Of a stretch of DNA of 11,621 nucleotides, positions 11,595 to 11,621 are shown one piece after another. Source of the stretch: Lachnoclostridium sp. UBA739 (lineage in GTDB: Bacteria; Bacillota_A; Clostridia; Lachnospirales; Lachnospiraceae). Each line of letters begins with the position of its first letter. The first letter of the stretch is position 1. The stretch spans positions 1 through 11,621 of the forward strand of contig DBKX01000347.1 of the NCBI GenBank assembly GCA_002297865.1, written 5' to 3'. The notes under the pieces were generated by a model. The model saw nothing but the letters and a program-made list of their open reading frames with translations. It was not told the DNA's origin and searched no databases. The position numbers and the translations under genes were made by a program.

Positions 11595-11621
11595 ATTTCT
11601 TATTATAATAATTAATTATTA

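Noticed and set aside
1..11621. tRNA or rRNA genes, CRISPR arrays, origin or prophage genes
   Set aside because: No cloverleaf, rRNA-like or regularly spaced repeat was seen by eye, and no phage structural genes are encoded.

Overview
The window looks like chromosome of a gut Clostridia member, most likely a Lachnospiraceae species close to Blautia or Ruminococcus obeum. The DNA is AT-rich with strong AGGAGG-type ribosome binding sites. The GH31 alpha-glucosidase matches the residue numbering of the characterised R. obeum enzyme Ro-alphaG1 at three key positions (W169, D307, D420). A mepA-type MATE gene sits behind what looks like a guanidine-IV riboswitch, an RNA class typical of Clostridia. 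These are inferences from recall; no database search was possible.

Layout, left to right. Bases 1-90 hold the end of an unidentified reading frame. Bases 94-709 are an internally deleted IS66-family element with near-perfect terminal inverted repeats and remnants of tnpA and tnpC. A type-B carboxylesterase follows on the plus strand (884-2395). It converges on a minus-strand metal-resistance operon (4974 down to 2459) with a bidirectional terminator between them. The operon encodes an ArsR/SmtB-type metal sensor, a free-standing HMA metal-binding protein and a CPC-type Zn/Cd/Pb P-type ATPase that lacks its own HMA domain. A dyad operator lies over its transcription start region.

Divergent from that operon is the GH31 alpha-glucosidase (5157-7160), whose promoter carries a separate 8-3-8 dyad. 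A short stretch of decayed accessory genes follows: a truncated FRG-domain gene (7199-7387) and a small gene broken by one base in a G5 run (7406-7589). Next come a DUF1015 (COG4198) gene (7668-8903), a shared terminator, and a minus-strand SGNH/GDSL hydrolase (9670-9038). After a 283-base gap with a possible gene remnant, a minus-strand MATE exporter (11258-9954) closes the coding part. It is read from a consensus sigma-70 promoter through a roughly 125-nt structured leader that ends in an intrinsic terminator abutting the ribosome binding site. The last 160 bases contain an unidentified coding-like remnant.

Most genes are independent housekeeping or accessory units. The two clear regulatory circuits are metal-responsive de-repression of the sensor/HMA/ATPase operon and ligand-responsive attenuation of the MATE exporter. 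The latter is the most interesting part of the window.
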